The notes under the pieces are model-generated. The model was given only the letters and a program-made list of their open reading frames with translations, was not told the DNA's origin and did no database searches. Shown piece by piece: positions 7,393-15,411 of a stretch of DNA of 64,000 bases (the first letter of the stretch is position 1; each line of letters starts with the position of its first letter). This stretch comes from an uncultured Clostridia bacterium. Its GTDB lineage: Bacteria > Bacillota > Clostridia > UBA1381. The stretch spans positions 1 through 64,000 of the forward strand of contig CALXZP010000005.1 in NCBI GenBank assembly GCA_944393255.1, given 5' to 3'. The position numbers and the translations under genes were made by a program.

Positions 7393-7695
7393 ATGACCAA
7401 CACAACAAATATCAGTATCCGTATGGATACCGATATAAAGGCTAAAGCCGATGCGTTGTTCGGTGAATTGGGTATGAATTTAACAACTGCCTTCAATATT
7501 TTTGTTCGTCAGTCGCTACGTGAAGGAAAAATCCCTTTTGAGATCTCGCTTAATCAGCCAAACCGCGAAACTATTGCAGCGATGATGGAGGCAGAAAGGA
7601 TCGCAGCGGACTCGTCCGTAAAAGGTTATACCGATATGAACGAAATGTTTGCAGACCTTATGGGCGATAACTGCACAAAAAAAGGGAAAGGATAA
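7393..7695 (+). CDS. RelB/DinJ-family antitoxin without a toxin partner
   Basis: This 100-residue ribbon-helix-helix antitoxin has the N-terminal ISIRMDTDIKAKADALFGELGMNLTTAFNIFVRQ, which matches the RelB/DinJ family, and ends near VKGYTDMNEMFADL. AAAGGAGATG precedes the chosen ATG. An ATG at 7375 lies upstream of that ribosome site. Such proteins normally neutralise and co-repress with a RelE/YafQ RNase encoded just downstream. None is present: the last few codons run straight into a palindromic repeat, adding the short basic tail KKGKG. The gene is probably a toxin-less remnant or a stand-alone regulator. Confidence 0.88.
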   Translation: MTNTTNISIRMDTDIKAKADALFGELGMNLTTAFNIFVRQSLREGKIPFEISLNQPNRETIAAMMEAERIAADSSVKGYTDMNEMFADLMGDNCTKKGKG

Positions 7696-7755
7696 ATCCC
7701 TTCCCTGCGAGGCAAGATGGGTGCGGAGACGTAGGGAACGCATTAATGCGTTCCG
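7684..7755. repeat. Palindromic REP-like composite, right of relB
   Basis: GGGAAAGGAT-AA-ATCCCTTCCC (7684–7705, imperfect) is followed by GGGAACGCATT/AATGCGTTCCG (7734–7755). The two palindrome types appear in the mirror-image order of those at 7106–7182, so the repeats bracket relB. Confidence 0.8.
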
Positions 7756-7756
7756 C

Positions 7757-8878
7757 CTAAATAATATCCTTGAGGCGCAGTATGCGTTCCACTGCCGCGT
7801 CAAGCGTGCTTTCCGGAACGGTGCCGTCGTATACGGCGGTCAGCACCTCGTTATACGCTTCCTCAAAATCGGTCACTATTATCATGTCGTTTCCGGCAAG
7901 CACCGCCTTTAGATACGGCGTTTGGTATTCCGCCATCGCCTCCATAGACATATCGTCGGTCATTATAACGCCGTCAAAATCCAGCTCGCCGCGCAGCAGC
8001 TCGTGAACGGGCGCGGAGATGGACGCCGGCTGAGACGGGTCTATATCGGTCACTATATTGTGTGCCACGAGCACCGCGTCCGCGCCCGCTTCGATACCGG
8101 CGCGAAACGGTATGAAGTCGCAGTTTCTGAACGAATCGAGCGGACGCTCGTCAATTGCTATGCCGGTGTGCGTGTCCACGTTGCTGCCGTAGCCCGGGAA
8201 ATGCTTCAGGCATGAGGTCATGCCGTTTTCATGCATCGCGGTCACTGCCGCCGATACGTATTCCGCGGTGGTCTCAGCGTCCCGGCCGAGAGAGCGGTCG
8301 AATATAAAATCGTCCGGGTCGGTGGATACGTCCGCGACCGGAGCGAGGTTCATCGTGATACCGAGCGAGCGCAGCAGCTGCGACTTTTCGGCGGCGTTTT
8401 CCGCGAGCGCGTCAATGCCGCCCATATCGTAATAATACTGCGGGCTTTGATATTTTTCCGGGGCAAGAGCCGGGTTGGAGCTTACGCGCACGACCGTGCC
8501 GCCCTCCTCATCGACCGAGATGACAGGCTCGATCTCACACGCGGACTTGTAGCCCTCTATCTTGTCTGTGACCTCCTGCTTTGATAGGTCTTGGAAATCC
8601 ACGCCGAACATAACTATGCCGCCGGGCTGCTTTTCAAGTATAGGCTCCATGTTTTCGGAATTGCACCTGACCATGAAAAGCTGTCCTACCTTTTCTTCAA
8701 TGCTCATCGTTTCGATAAGTCCGGGCGCGGGCGATGCGTCCGCCGAAGCCGCGGCGGTCTCCGCAGCCGGAGCCTGAGTTTCCGCCTCGGGAGAGTTCGT
8801 GTCAGAGCCGCACGAAGCCGTAAAGAGCGCCGCCGAAGCCGCGAGCGCAAGTACTGCCGTTATCTTTTTCATCATCAT
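7757..8878 (-). CDS. Glycoside hydrolase family 3 lipoprotein (NagZ-like)
   Basis: The 373-residue product begins with a lipoprotein signal peptide ending in the lipobox TASC (cysteine near residue 23), then an Ala/Pro/Glu-rich linker to about residue 55. The family 3 barrel follows, with GIVMFGVDF, PVISVDEEGGTVVR, LAPVADVSTDP, the conserved SCLKHFPGYG(S)NVDTHT segment and the nucleophile motif VIMTDDMSMEAM. Such enzymes are beta-N-acetylglucosaminidases acting on muropeptides or other beta-glycosides, and the lipid anchor puts it on the outer face of the membrane. Three consecutive ATGs follow GGAGGG and the second or third may be used. It is monocistronic. Confidence 0.9.
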   Translation of the reverse strand: MMMKKITAVLALAASAALFTASCGSDTNSPEAETQAPAAETAAASADASPAPGLIETMSIEEKVGQLFMVRCNSENMEPILEKQPGGIVMFGVDFQDLSKQEVTDKIEGYKSACEIEPVISVDEEGGTVVRVSSNPALAPEKYQSPQYYYDMGGIDALAENAAEKSQLLRSLGITMNLAPVADVSTDPDDFIFDRSLGRDAETTAEYVSAAVTAMHENGMTSCLKHFPGYGSNVDTHTGIAIDERPLDSFRNCDFIPFRAGIEAGADAVLVAHNIVTDIDPSQPASISAPVHELLRGELDFDGVIMTDDMSMEAMAEYQTPYLKAVLAGNDMIIVTDFEEAYNEVLTAVYDGTVPESTLDAAVERILRLKDII

Positions 8879-8970
8879 ATTCCCTCCGTTGCCCCGTCTC
8901 GTTCAGGCGGGGATCTTTAAATTTAACGTCCGCAGGATCAAGCTGTATCATGCGTCCGTCCGATATGTAT

Positions 8971-8999
8971 ATTTTACAATATATATGCTGTGTTGTCAA
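8971..8999 (-). promoter_or_regulatory. Promoter of the family 3 glycosidase gene
   Basis: TTGACA (8994–8999) and TAAAAT (8971–8976) on the minus strand have a 17-bp spacer, roughly 90 bp before the start codon. Confidence 0.6.
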
Positions 9000-9078
9000 T
9001 AAAAATCTGCCGTGCCGCTCAGGTCGTTTTTTTACTGCCGCTCCGTACAATTTATTTCTAAATATATCTCTAATATGT

Positions 9079-9107
9079 TTGACTTTAATTGGTTTTTGTG
9101 GTAGAAT
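9079..9107 (+). promoter_or_regulatory. Promoter of the alkD–WYL–ASKHA operon
   Basis: TTGACT (9079–9084) and TAGAAT (9102–9107) are separated by 17 bp, about 50 bp before the first gene. Confidence 0.65.
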
Positions 9108-9157
9108 GGATATACAGACGGTAAACAAAAAAATTCAAGTCGGAGGCGGTGGACAAG

Positions 9158-9901
9158 ATGGAGCTTGCTAGGGAACGGTGGACAAAAGAGGATCATGCCG
9201 CGTTCAGGGAGTACCTGTACTCGGCTGCGGACGATAAATACAGGGATTTTCATTCTAAGCTCGTGCCGGGGATGCGCGATGAGATAATAGGCGTGCGCAT
9301 GCCGGTTTTGCGAAAAATGGCAAAGGAGATAGCAAAGGGCGACGCTGAGGGCTTCTTAAGCTGCGCGCAGGGCGGTACGAGCGAGGAGAGGATAATAGAA
9401 GGGCTGGTGCTCGCGTCGAAAAAATGCGGGTATGACGAGCTGCTGGGCGATATACGCCGTTTTGCGGACAGGATAAACAGCTGGGCGGTCAACGATACGG
9501 TGAGCTTCGGAGGGATAAAAAAGTACCGACGCGAGCTTGCCGCCGATATAGACAGCCTGACAGGGAGCGCAGACCCGTGGCACGTTCGTTTCGGGCTGAA
9601 GATACTTATGGACTTTTACCTGGACGACGAATATATAGATCTCGCGCTCGGGCAGACGGCTTCGGTGAAGTCGTATAATTACTACGTATGCATGATGCAG
9701 GGCTGGCTGCTGGCGACTGCCGCCGTCAATTACGGCGAAAGGGTGTTCGCGCTGCTTGAGAGCGGCGCGGTGAGCGGAGACGTTATAAGGATAACGGCGG
9801 GCAAGATGCGCGACTCGTACAGGATAAGCGCCGGGGACAAGGCGCGGGTGCGGGAGCTGAAAAACAGAATGGTGAAAAGCGGCGGACATGGCGGACGATA
9901 A
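9158..9901 (+). CDS. AlkD-like DNA glycosylase (HEAT-repeat, DNA alkylation repair family)
   Basis: This 247-residue alpha-helical protein belongs to the DNA-alkylation-repair (AlkD) family, whose members remove bulky or charged alkylated purines without base flipping. Typical segments are IIGVRMPVLRKMAKEIAKG near residues 42–60, SSEE-type ERIIEGL, INSWAVNDT near 106–114, and WHVRFGLKILMDFYLDDEYID. The ATG at 9158 has GGAGG 11 bases upstream. The GTG at 9149 has only two bases' spacing. It heads an operon with a WYL regulator 18 bp downstream and an ASKHA protein. Actual substrate is unknown. Confidence 0.85.
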   Translation: MELARERWTKEDHAAFREYLYSAADDKYRDFHSKLVPGMRDEIIGVRMPVLRKMAKEIAKGDAEGFLSCAQGGTSEERIIEGLVLASKKCGYDELLGDIRRFADRINSWAVNDTVSFGGIKKYRRELAADIDSLTGSADPWHVRFGLKILMDFYLDDEYIDLALGQTASVKSYNYYVCMMQGWLLATAAVNYGERVFALLESGAVSGDVIRITAGKMRDSYRISAGDKARVRELKNRMVKSGGHGGR

Positions 9902-9919
9902 AAAAGGGGGAGAGGAACG

Positions 9920-10909
9920 ATGCCGAGGAGCAGCAAACAAAAGCTGAAGCTTTATTATGTTATAGAGATACTGAAGAAGTACACGGACGAGGCGCATACG
10001 ATAACGATAGCCGGGGTGATAGAAAGGCTTGCGGAGCTGGGCATAAAGGCGGAGCGCAAAAGCATATACCGCGACTTTGAAGCGATGGAGGAGCTGGGCT
10101 ACGAGATAATACAGCTGCACAACAAGCAGTTCAGCTATTACCTGGCTAACCGTGAGTTTGAAACAGCGGAGCTGAGGATGCTCGTGGACGCGGTGCAGTC
10201 CTCGCGGTTCATAACCAAGAAAAAATCGAACGAGCTTATCAGAAAGCTGGAGGGGCTGACGACCGTGTACAACGCGCAGGTGCTTGACAGCCAGGTGTTC
10301 GTGACGAACAGGATAAAGGCGTCCAACGAGAGCATATACTACAATGTGGACAGGATACACTCGGCGATACAGGAAAATTCAAAGATATCGTTTACATATT
10401 TCGATTGGGACGTGAACAAGCGCAAGGTGTTCCGCCGCGACGGCGAACGGTATAACGTAAGCCCGTGGATGCTGATATGGGACAATGAAAATTATTATCT
10501 CATAGCCTACGAATCGGAAACAAAGCAGATAAAGCATTACCGCGTGGACAGGATGATGTCGATAGAGATAACGGAGGCAAGGCGCGAGGGACGCAGGGCG
10601 TTCAGCGATGTGGACGTTGCGGAGTATTCAAAGAAGTTTTTCGGCATGTACAACGGCGATATAGTGTCCGTGGAGCTGAGCTGCGCGCGGGAGATGACCA
10701 ACGCGGTGGTGGACAAGTTCGGGGCGGATGTGAAGATGGAGCCCGCGCCGGACGGGGAGAGCTTCCGAGTCAGGGCGGAGGTGGCGGTCAGCCCTGTTTT
10801 CCTTTCGTGGGTGTTCATGTTCGGGGGACAGATAAAAATAATCTCGCCGGAGAGCGTGGCTGAGGAGCTTAAGGCTATGGCGAAGAATTTTACGGAGGAC
10901 GGAGCATAA
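9920..10909 (+). CDS. WYL-domain transcriptional regulator
   Basis: The 329-residue regulator has an N-terminal winged helix-turn-helix (residues 5–60, with ERKSIYRDFEAMEELGYEI), then a WYL domain from about 140 to 230. The domain carries YNVSPWMLIWDNENYYLIAY and HYRVDRM, and a WCX-like C-terminal region follows. WYL domains bind ligands or nucleic acid and often control DNA-damage or defence genes, which fits its place after an AlkD-like glycosylase. A GGGGGAGAGG ribosome site precedes the ATG. The downstream ASKHA gene begins two bases after its stop. Confidence 0.9.
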   Translation: MPRSSKQKLKLYYVIEILKKYTDEAHTITIAGVIERLAELGIKAERKSIYRDFEAMEELGYEIIQLHNKQFSYYLANREFETAELRMLVDAVQSSRFITKKKSNELIRKLEGLTTVYNAQVLDSQVFVTNRIKASNESIYYNVDRIHSAIQENSKISFTYFDWDVNKRKVFRRDGERYNVSPWMLIWDNENYYLIAYESETKQIKHYRVDRMMSIEITEARREGRRAFSDVDVAEYSKKFFGMYNGDIVSVELSCAREMTNAVVDKFGADVKMEPAPDGESFRVRAEVAVSPVFLSWVFMFGGQIKIISPESVAEELKAMAKNFTEDGA

Positions 10910-10911
10910 TT

Positions 10912-12672
10912 GTGAGAAAGCTGTTTGCGGAAAAAATTACGGCGGCGCCTGACAAGGCGGAGGTGCTCAAAAGCATGGGCTGTGAAAGCGGGCCTCTTTA
11001 CGACAGCGTATCAAAGGAATTTGATACGCTTTTTGAGCGTATAAGGGACGCGCTGGATATACGCCGGAGCATATGCGCAGAGGACGGGCGCATATATGTG
11101 ACGATAAGCGCGGGAGAGAGGATAAGCGCTCTTTCGGACGAATTGTTCGCAAGGGGCGAGGGCGTCGGCGGACTGATCGTCAATACCGCTGCCGACTGCG
11201 CCATGTTCCGCGCGGACGAGCTCACGGCGGAGCGGATAAAATACATATGCGCCGGGCTGGGGCGAGGCGTTGGCAGGCGGCTGGAAGCGCCGGCGGACAT
11301 GCCGCTTTCGGAGCAGGCGGCGGTGCTTAAAAAAGCGCCCGTGGAGGGGGTCTCTCTCACGGAGGGCTTCATGCTGTCGCCTGTAAAGAGCATGTGCTAT
11401 ATCCTCGAGCTGACAGATGACGCGGAGGTGTTTAAGGCTCAGCACGACTGCTCAAAATGCCCGAACAGGAGCTGTCCGCGCCGTACGGCTCCGTTTAAGG
11501 GACGCTTTGAGATAATATCCGATTTTGAGTACAGCGCGGAAAGGGCGTCGGGTGTGTGCATAGACATAGGCACCACGACTGTAGCGGCCGTCAGGCTGGA
11601 GAACGGACGCATCGCGGCGGCGCATTCGGAGATAAACCGTCAGCGCAGGTTCGGAGCGGATGTGCTCTCAAGGATAGAGGCGGCGGGCCGCGGACGCGGC
11701 GGCGAGCTGCGCTCGGTCATGGAATACCAGCTTGCCGGCTGCATAAGGGCGGTCGGCGGCGGGGGGGAAAGGACGGTAGCCGCGGGAAACACCGCGATGG
11801 TGAGCCTGCTCATGGGCTATGATACGAGCGGGCTCGGAACGTATCCCTTCCTCGCGCAGAGCCTTGAGAGGTGCTCATGCGGAGGCGCGGAGCTCGTCGG
11901 CGGTATATCGGCGTTCGTTGGCGGCGATATCGTAAGCGGTCTTTACATGTGCGGCTTTGACAGGAGCAGCGACGTGTGCCTGTTCGTCGATCTCGGAACG
12001 AACGGTGAAATGGCTATAGGGAACAAGGACGCGATACTTTGCACCTCCGCCGCGGCCGGTCCGGCATTCGAGGGCGGACGGCTCTCCTGCGGCACAGGCT
12101 CGGTAGAGGGCGCTGTGTGCGCCGTTGAAGCGGCGGCGGGCGGCGGACTGCGGACGGAGACGATAGGCGGGAAGAAGCCGTGCGGGATCTGCGGAACGGG
12201 CGTTGTAGAGCTTACGGCGGAGCTTTTGAAAAACGGATGTATCGACAGCACGGGCCGAATGGCGGACGGTCTTTCGGGCGAATTCAGGCTGACGGACGGC
12301 GTGCGCTTCACGCAGAAGGATGTGCGCGAGATACAGACCGCCAAAAGCGCAATACGCGCCGGGATAGAGATACTCATAGCCGAGTCGGGCGTTTGCGAGA
12401 GGGATATAAAAACGGTCTATATCGCCGGGGGGTTCGGAAAACGGCTGAACATAGAAAAGGCGTGCGCGATAGGGCTGCTTCCGCAGCGGTTTGCGGGCAG
12501 GTACAGGGCGGTCGGGAACAGCTCGCTCGGCGGCTGCGTAAAGATACTCGACAGCCGGGACGGCTTTGAGCGCACGGAATATATAAGAGGGACAGCAAAG
12601 GACTTTTCGCTTGCGGAAAATGAAAAATTTGCCGATATGTACATAAAATACATGGAGTTTTCAGACCACTGA
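10912..12672 (+). CDS. ASKHA-domain protein related to corrinoid-protein reductive activators (DUF4445)
   Basis: The 586-residue product has an N-terminal segment (about 1–150) resembling vitamin-B12-dependent methionine synthase activation-like domains. A cysteine cluster (CSKCPNRSC, near 180–188) comes next, then a C-terminal actin-like ASKHA domain with CIDIGTTTVA near 216–225, FVDLGTNGEMAIG near 358–370 and the AGGFGKRL motif near 505. Known relatives use ATP to drive reductive reactivation of corrinoid enzymes through an N-terminal [2Fe-2S] ferredoxin domain. That ferredoxin domain is not seen here. The start is GTG with CGGAG upstream. Its operon with AlkD and WYL genes is unusual, and function is uncertain. 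Confidence 0.75.
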   Translation: MRKLFAEKITAAPDKAEVLKSMGCESGPLYDSVSKEFDTLFERIRDALDIRRSICAEDGRIYVTISAGERISALSDELFARGEGVGGLIVNTAADCAMFRADELTAERIKYICAGLGRGVGRRLEAPADMPLSEQAAVLKKAPVEGVSLTEGFMLSPVKSMCYILELTDDAEVFKAQHDCSKCPNRSCPRRTAPFKGRFEIISDFEYSAERASGVCIDIGTTTVAAVRLENGRIAAAHSEINRQRRFGADVLSRIEAAGRGRGGELRSVMEYQLAGCIRAVGGGGERTVAAGNTAMVSLLMGYDTSGLGTYPFLAQSLERCSCGGAELVGGISAFVGGDIVSGLYMCGFDRSSDVCLFVDLGTNGEMAIGNKDAILCTSAAAGPAFEGGRLSCGTGSVEGAVCAVEAAAGGGLRTETIGGKKPCGICGTGVVELTAELLKNGCIDSTGRMADGLSGEFRLTDGVRFTQKDVREIQTAKSAIRAGIEILIAESGVCERDIKTVYIAGGFGKRLNIEKACAIGLLPQRFAGRYRAVGNSSLGGCVKILDSRDGFERTEYIRGTAKDFSLAENEKFADMYIKYMEFSDH

Positions 12673-12733
12673 GCCTTTCGGATAAGCTCGGAAGTTTCCG
12701 CGTATTATTTTCTGCAAACGGCATAAGTTAATA

Positions 12734-12762
12734 TTGACTTGCCGCGTCTAATGTGATATAAT
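12734..12762 (+). promoter_or_regulatory. Promoter of the copper ATPase gene
   Basis: TTGACT (12734–12739) and a perfect TATAAT (12757–12762) have a 17-bp spacer. No csoR or copY gene is adjacent. Confidence 0.7.
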
Positions 12763-12843
12763 TTTAGTATAGTTTTAAACGGGCGGGACTGCCCGTGATA
12801 TCAAAGGACGCATAAGTTCTGCGGAAAGGAAGCGAAGGGTCTT

Positions 12844-15372
12844 ATGACTGAATATTTTGACGTTACCGGCATGTCGTGCGCGGCGTGCAGCGCGCATGTT
12901 GAAAAGAGCGTGCGCGCGGTGGACGGAGTGCGCGAAGCGTCGGTAAATCTGCTCCAAAATTCCATGAAGGTGGATTTTGACGAGACTAAGACGGATACGG
13001 GCGCGATAATCGCCGCTGTCAAAAGCGGCGGCTACGGAGCGAGCGTTAAGGGCGCGGCAAAGACGGAGGCAAAGCCGGAGGACGGCGGGCGCAGGAGCAT
13101 GAAGCTGCGCATCATCGTGTCGGCGGCGTTTCTGATACCGCTCATGTATATATCTATGGGACACATGTTCGGGCTGCCGTTCCTCTCTGTTTTTGACAGG
13201 ACGGAGAACGCGGCGGCGTTTGCCTTTACTCAGTTCCTGCTCACTCTGCCTATCATAGGCGTTAATATAAAGTATTTCACAAACGGGTTCCGGTCGCTTT
13301 TCCGGGGCGCGCCGAACATGGATTCGCTTATCGCGATCGGTTCCGCCGCCTCGGAAATATACGGTATCGCCGCGATATATATAATAGCGCACGCCCTGGG
13401 CACGGGCGATCATGAGCTTGTTCACGATATGATGATGAATCTGTATTTTGAGTCGGCCGCCATGATACTCACCCTTATAACGCTCGGGAAATATCTTGAA
13501 ACGAGAGCGAAGGGGAAAACGTCCGACGCGATAGAAAAGCTCGTAAGGCTCATGCCCGACACTGCCACGGTGCTGCGCGGCGGCGTAGAGACGGAGGTAA
13601 AGACGGACGAGATACGCCCGGGAGAGACCGTTATAGTCAAGGCCGGCTCGGCCATACCACTGGACGGGATCGTGACCGAAGGCAGAGCGGCTGTTGACGA
13701 AAGCGCGATAACGGGCGAGAGCATACCCGCAGAGAAGTCGGCGGGCGACAGCGTTACGGGCGCTACGGTGTCTAAGAGCGGGTATATGAAGATAGAGGTG
13801 ACGCGCACCGGCAGCGATACGACGCTTGCGAAGATAATAAGCCTCGTTGAGGAGGCTTCATCGAGCAAGGCGCCGATAGCGCGGCTGGCGGACAAAATAG
13901 CCGGGGTGTTCGTGCCGATAGTTATAGGCATAGCCGCAGCAGCGTTCATAGTGTGGATGATAGCGGGAGCGCAGTTCAGCTTCGCGCTGAACATGGCTAT
14001 ATCCGTGCTCGTTATATCGTGTCCCTGCGCGCTCGGTCTGGCTACGCCCACCGCTATAATGGTGGGAACGGGGCGCGGCGCCAATTACGGGATACTCGTA
14101 AAATCGGCGGAGGCGCTTGAGACGCTGCACAATGTCGATACGGCAGTGTTCGACAAGACCGGTACCATAACCGCCGGGAAGCCCGTGGTCACGGATATAA
14201 TACCGAACGGGGTATCTGAAACTGAGCTGCTTACCTATGCCGGCGCGATAGAGGCGAAGTCGGAGCACCCGCTTTCAATAGCCATATCCGAGCGGTGCGG
14301 GGGCATGAGCCTGCCCGAGGCGGAGGACTTCGTGCAGCTTGAGGGACGCGGACTGAGGTGCACGGCAGACGGCGAGGAGATCCTTGCCGGAAACGCGGAG
14401 CTTATGCGGGACAGCGGGATAAGCTTTTCGGAGAGCGGCGCTCTTTCAGCTGAGGGCAAGACCCAGCTGTATTTTGCGCGCGGCGGCAGGTTCATAGGGA
14501 CTATAGCCGTTGCCGACGAGATAAAGGAAAACAGCGCCAATGCAATAGAAGAGTTGAAAAGCATGGACATTCGTGCTATAATGATAACGGGCGATAACGA
14601 GGTCACGGCAAGAGCTGTTGCGAAGCGCGCCGGGATAGAGGAGGTCATAGCCGGGGTCATGCCTGCGGACAAGGACCGCCATATACGCATGATACAGTCT
14701 CAGGGCAGCTGCGCCGCCATGGTCGGCGACGGGATAAACGACGCGCCCGCGCTCATGCGGGCCGACGTAGGCATAGCTATAGGCGCGGGAACGGATATAG
14801 CGATAGAATCGGCGGATATAGTGCTTATGCACAACGATATCGCCGACGTTCCGAGAGCCGTAAAGCTCAGCCGCGCGGTCATAAAGAATATAAAGGAAAA
14901 CCTGTTCTGGGCGTTCTTTTATAACGTATGCGGCATCCCGATAGCGGCGGGGGTACTATTCCCGGCGTTCGGGCTGAAGCTGAATCCGATGATAGGCGCG
15001 CTGGCGATGAGCTTTTCTTCCGTGTTTGTCGTTTCAAACGCGCTGCGGCTGCGTATGTTCGACCCGGATAAAAAGCAGCGGCACGGGCGCGGACGCGGCC
15101 GAAAAACCGCGCGCCCTGTTGAAAATATTTCAGAGAATATAAATGAAAAGGAGATCAAGACTATGAAGAGAACTATAAGCATCAACGGTATGATGTGCAG
15201 CCACTGCACGGGACGCGTGAGCGAGGCGCTGAACGCGATCGACGGAGTGAGCGCGGAGGTAACGCTTGATAACGGCGGCATGGCGGTCGTTGAGGCGGGA
15301 ACGGGCGTAACGGACGATATGCTGAAAAAAGCGGTAACGGACGCCGGATACGAGGTGACGGGCATTGAATAA
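12844..15372 (+). CDS. copA: Copper-exporting P1B-type ATPase with C-terminal CopZ-like domain
   Basis: This 842-residue membrane ATPase pumps Cu+ out of the cytoplasm. It has an N-terminal heavy-metal domain with GMSCAAC (C12, C15), membrane helices from about 87, the TGES actuator loop (290–293), the membrane CPC motif (393–395), DKTGT with the phosphorylated Asp near 437, SEHPL, and GDGINDAP. After the last helices comes a very basic linker and a second heavy-metal domain (residues 774–842, GMMCSHC), which is normally a separate chaperone, CopZ. A strong ribosome site sits in the linker just before M774 (see separate entry). Copper specificity follows from CPC and CxxC. Confidence 0.93.
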   Translation: MTEYFDVTGMSCAACSAHVEKSVRAVDGVREASVNLLQNSMKVDFDETKTDTGAIIAAVKSGGYGASVKGAAKTEAKPEDGGRRSMKLRIIVSAAFLIPLMYISMGHMFGLPFLSVFDRTENAAAFAFTQFLLTLPIIGVNIKYFTNGFRSLFRGAPNMDSLIAIGSAASEIYGIAAIYIIAHALGTGDHELVHDMMMNLYFESAAMILTLITLGKYLETRAKGKTSDAIEKLVRLMPDTATVLRGGVETEVKTDEIRPGETVIVKAGSAIPLDGIVTEGRAAVDESAITGESIPAEKSAGDSVTGATVSKSGYMKIEVTRTGSDTTLAKIISLVEEASSSKAPIARLADKIAGVFVPIVIGIAAAAFIVWMIAGAQFSFALNMAISVLVISCPCALGLATPTAIMVGTGRGANYGILVKSAEALETLHNVDTAVFDKTGTITAGKPVVTDIIPNGVSETELLTYAGAIEAKSEHPLSIAISERCGGMSLPEAEDFVQLEGRGLRCTADGEEILAGNAELMRDSGISFSESGALSAEGKTQLYFARGGRFIGTIAVADEIKENSANAIEELKSMDIRAIMITGDNEVTARAVAKRAGIEEVIAGVMPADKDRHIRMIQSQGSCAAMVGDGINDAPALMRADVGIAIGAGTDIAIESADIVLMHNDIADVPRAVKLSRAVIKNIKENLFWAFFYNVCGIPIAAGVLFPAFGLKLNPMIGALAMSFSSVFVVSNALRLRMFDPDKKQRHGRGRGRKTARPVENISENINEKEIKTMKRTISINGMMCSHCTGRVSEALNAIDGVSAEVTLDNGGMAVVEAGTGVTDDMLKKAVTDAGYEVTGIE
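15146..15165 (+). promoter_or_regulatory. Internal ribosome site before the CopZ-like domain of copA
   Basis: AAAAGGAG (15146–15153) lies nine bases before an in-frame ATG (15163). Initiation there would yield a free 69-residue copper chaperone (15163–15372) beginning MKRTISINGMMCSHC. In many clostridia copZ is a separate gene after copA. Confidence 0.55.
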
Positions 15373-15411
15373 TGCCCGCGCAGCAGAGGAAAACGGAGAG
15401 ATGATCGGATA

